A DNA stretch of 64,000 nucleotides, from the NCBI RefSeq assembly GCF_018691265.1, contig NW_024881295.1:14162314-14226313 (forward strand), read 5' to 3'. How positions within the stretch are numbered: position 1 is the stretch's first letter; the number at the start of each line of letters is the position of its first letter. This document shows, one piece after another, positions 62,840 through 64,000 of this stretch. A program made the position numbers and the translations under genes. The stretch is from Tyto alba. Lineage: Eukaryota > Chordata > Aves > Strigiformes > Tytonidae. The notes beneath the pieces are model-generated. The model was not told the DNA's origin. It ran no database searches and worked only from the letters and a program-made list of their open reading frames with translations.

Positions 62840-64000
62840 CCACAACAAAACAACAACACTCCATCCTGTGGGACAATATTAGCAGGCATATTTGCCCCCA
62901 CAGTGCAGGAGATCACTGGTGAAGGGACACCAGCCTGCTGGCCATGCCACTGCCAGTGTCCAAATCATCTGGTGCCCTGTAACCACTCTGCCCTACAAAG
63001 GGTTAGCAGACTTGCAGTGTTTGCTGAAAATGCTGCAAGAATATCATCTGCCCATCAGCATGTCTCAAAGCACTTAGAAGTGGGAAGCCTTGTAACAAAC
63101 AGCTCTGTTAGTTAAAGGATATATTGGGGATCGCTTCACCCACCGATGAAATGCAATAGTCTCTGGGGTGAAATGCAGCAGCTGTTTAATAGTTCACAGC
63201 AGCACCGTGGGAGAAGCAAGGAACGGAGTATGCAATTCAAACAGCAGGGGTAATTTAGGTAAGTAGGGTGCAATTACCCAGGCTGAATTTGGCCAAGATG
63301 CATGTTTTGCACCCCTGCTTTTAAAAGGGAGGAATAACCAAAAACTTTTTAGGCTTTTCATGATTCAAATGAGCTAGGACACTGACTGTACAGTGTTTCC
63401 GACTGTACTGTTTTATATACAGATGGTGTCCCAGGATCACCTGCTTTCTCTTGCCCTCAGGCTTTTGGTTCCTATTGTGAATGAGGAAAAAACACTGCCC
63501 ATGGTATTTTTTTCTTTTCTTTAGTATGATTCCAAAAGTCTTGTTTGGACATGCAAATTAAAAAGGGTGAAAGATGGTGATTGCAAGGTTTCATTTGTAT
63601 TCAGAGATGCTTCAGGCAACTCAGCGTCCAAATAGGATCCTCTGCTGACAAGTTTCTCAAGCTGGAGGTCATTCAAACTCAACTAATAAAGCAGGTTGGG
63701 AAACACTGGGTCTTCAAGAACAAGTGTGGGTGAGGGCTTGAGGTGTGAAATTAGGAAACAAGAGGTTTTGATCATCAAGGAAAGTTACTCAAAAAGAACA
63801 GCTATCATAAAGACTTACTGTTACCATAACCTAGTTTAGCCATTTTACAACTGGTGGGATTATTTATAGTCATCCATACTATACAACAGCATGATACAGC
63901 TCCCCCTTGCCACCAATGCTGTTTCTTCTGGTTTAATCTTCTGGCAAGAAAGTGAGGAACAATATCTTAAAAATTAGTCGGTGACTCTGGGGCTTGCTCT

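Larger units (their letters stand above)
60153..64000 (+). other. SLC15A5 intron 6 (part), to the window edge
   Basis: The sequence after the exon 6 donor contains a CR1 fragment (separate entry), a CpG-containing patch at about 61905-62105, and A-tracts at 61664-61682, 62745-62760 and 62815-62839. I looked for the next SLC15A5 exon and did not find it. Confidence 0.7.

Noticed and set aside
60153..64000. Search for SLC15A5 exon 7 and later exons
   Set aside because: No segment encoding the expected VISYRF-type helix with matching phase and splice sites was seen, so the remaining exons are placed outside the window.

Overview
The window is vertebrate nuclear DNA, almost certainly from a bird. 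It is AT-rich, intron-rich and mostly non-coding. It carries several CR1 LINE fragments whose 3' ends have the typical avian form, a GC-rich CpG island, and short exons with GT-AG borders. No operons, CRISPR arrays, phage or prokaryotic features are present. Two protein genes can be rebuilt by joining exons, and they lie head to head. Gene order and protein similarity match the MGST1-SLC15A5 neighbourhood of other amniotes (human chromosome 12p; in chicken I believe chromosome 1). I cannot name the species. Left part (1-7.2 kb): MGST1, microsomal glutathione S-transferase 1, on the minus strand. All three coding exons are present (4339-4486, 2143-2237 and 244-490) and give an intact 155-residue protein, the usual length. 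The 3' UTR runs off the left edge. A CpG island at about 6.29-7.16 kb is the likely promoter, with non-coding first exon(s). It holds two sequences that fit the antioxidant response element consensus. The glutathione-site residues are in place, but the protein has no cysteine at all, including at the position of the reactive regulatory cysteine of mammalian MGST1. Middle part (7.2-41 kb): about 34 kb of intergenic DNA with no gene I can support. It holds a purine-rich low-complexity tract (8.64-9.08 kb), a degenerate old repeat near 9.3-9.5 kb, four CR1 fragments and several A/T homopolymers. Right part (41.3-64 kb): SLC15A5, an orphan member of the proton-coupled oligopeptide transporter family (POT/PTR2, SLC15), on the plus strand. 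Six coding exons give 451 complete codons in one open frame, with every intron phase agreeing. The C-terminal part (about 130 residues by comparison with the family) lies beyond the right edge. Intron 2 contains a striking perfect 7-bp tandem array, (TTTCCCC)n, about 34 copies long. I found no novel multi-gene system. The most interesting points are the cysteine-free MGST1, its candidate ARE sites, the altered family signatures in SLC15A5, and the G-quadruplex-prone array in its intron.
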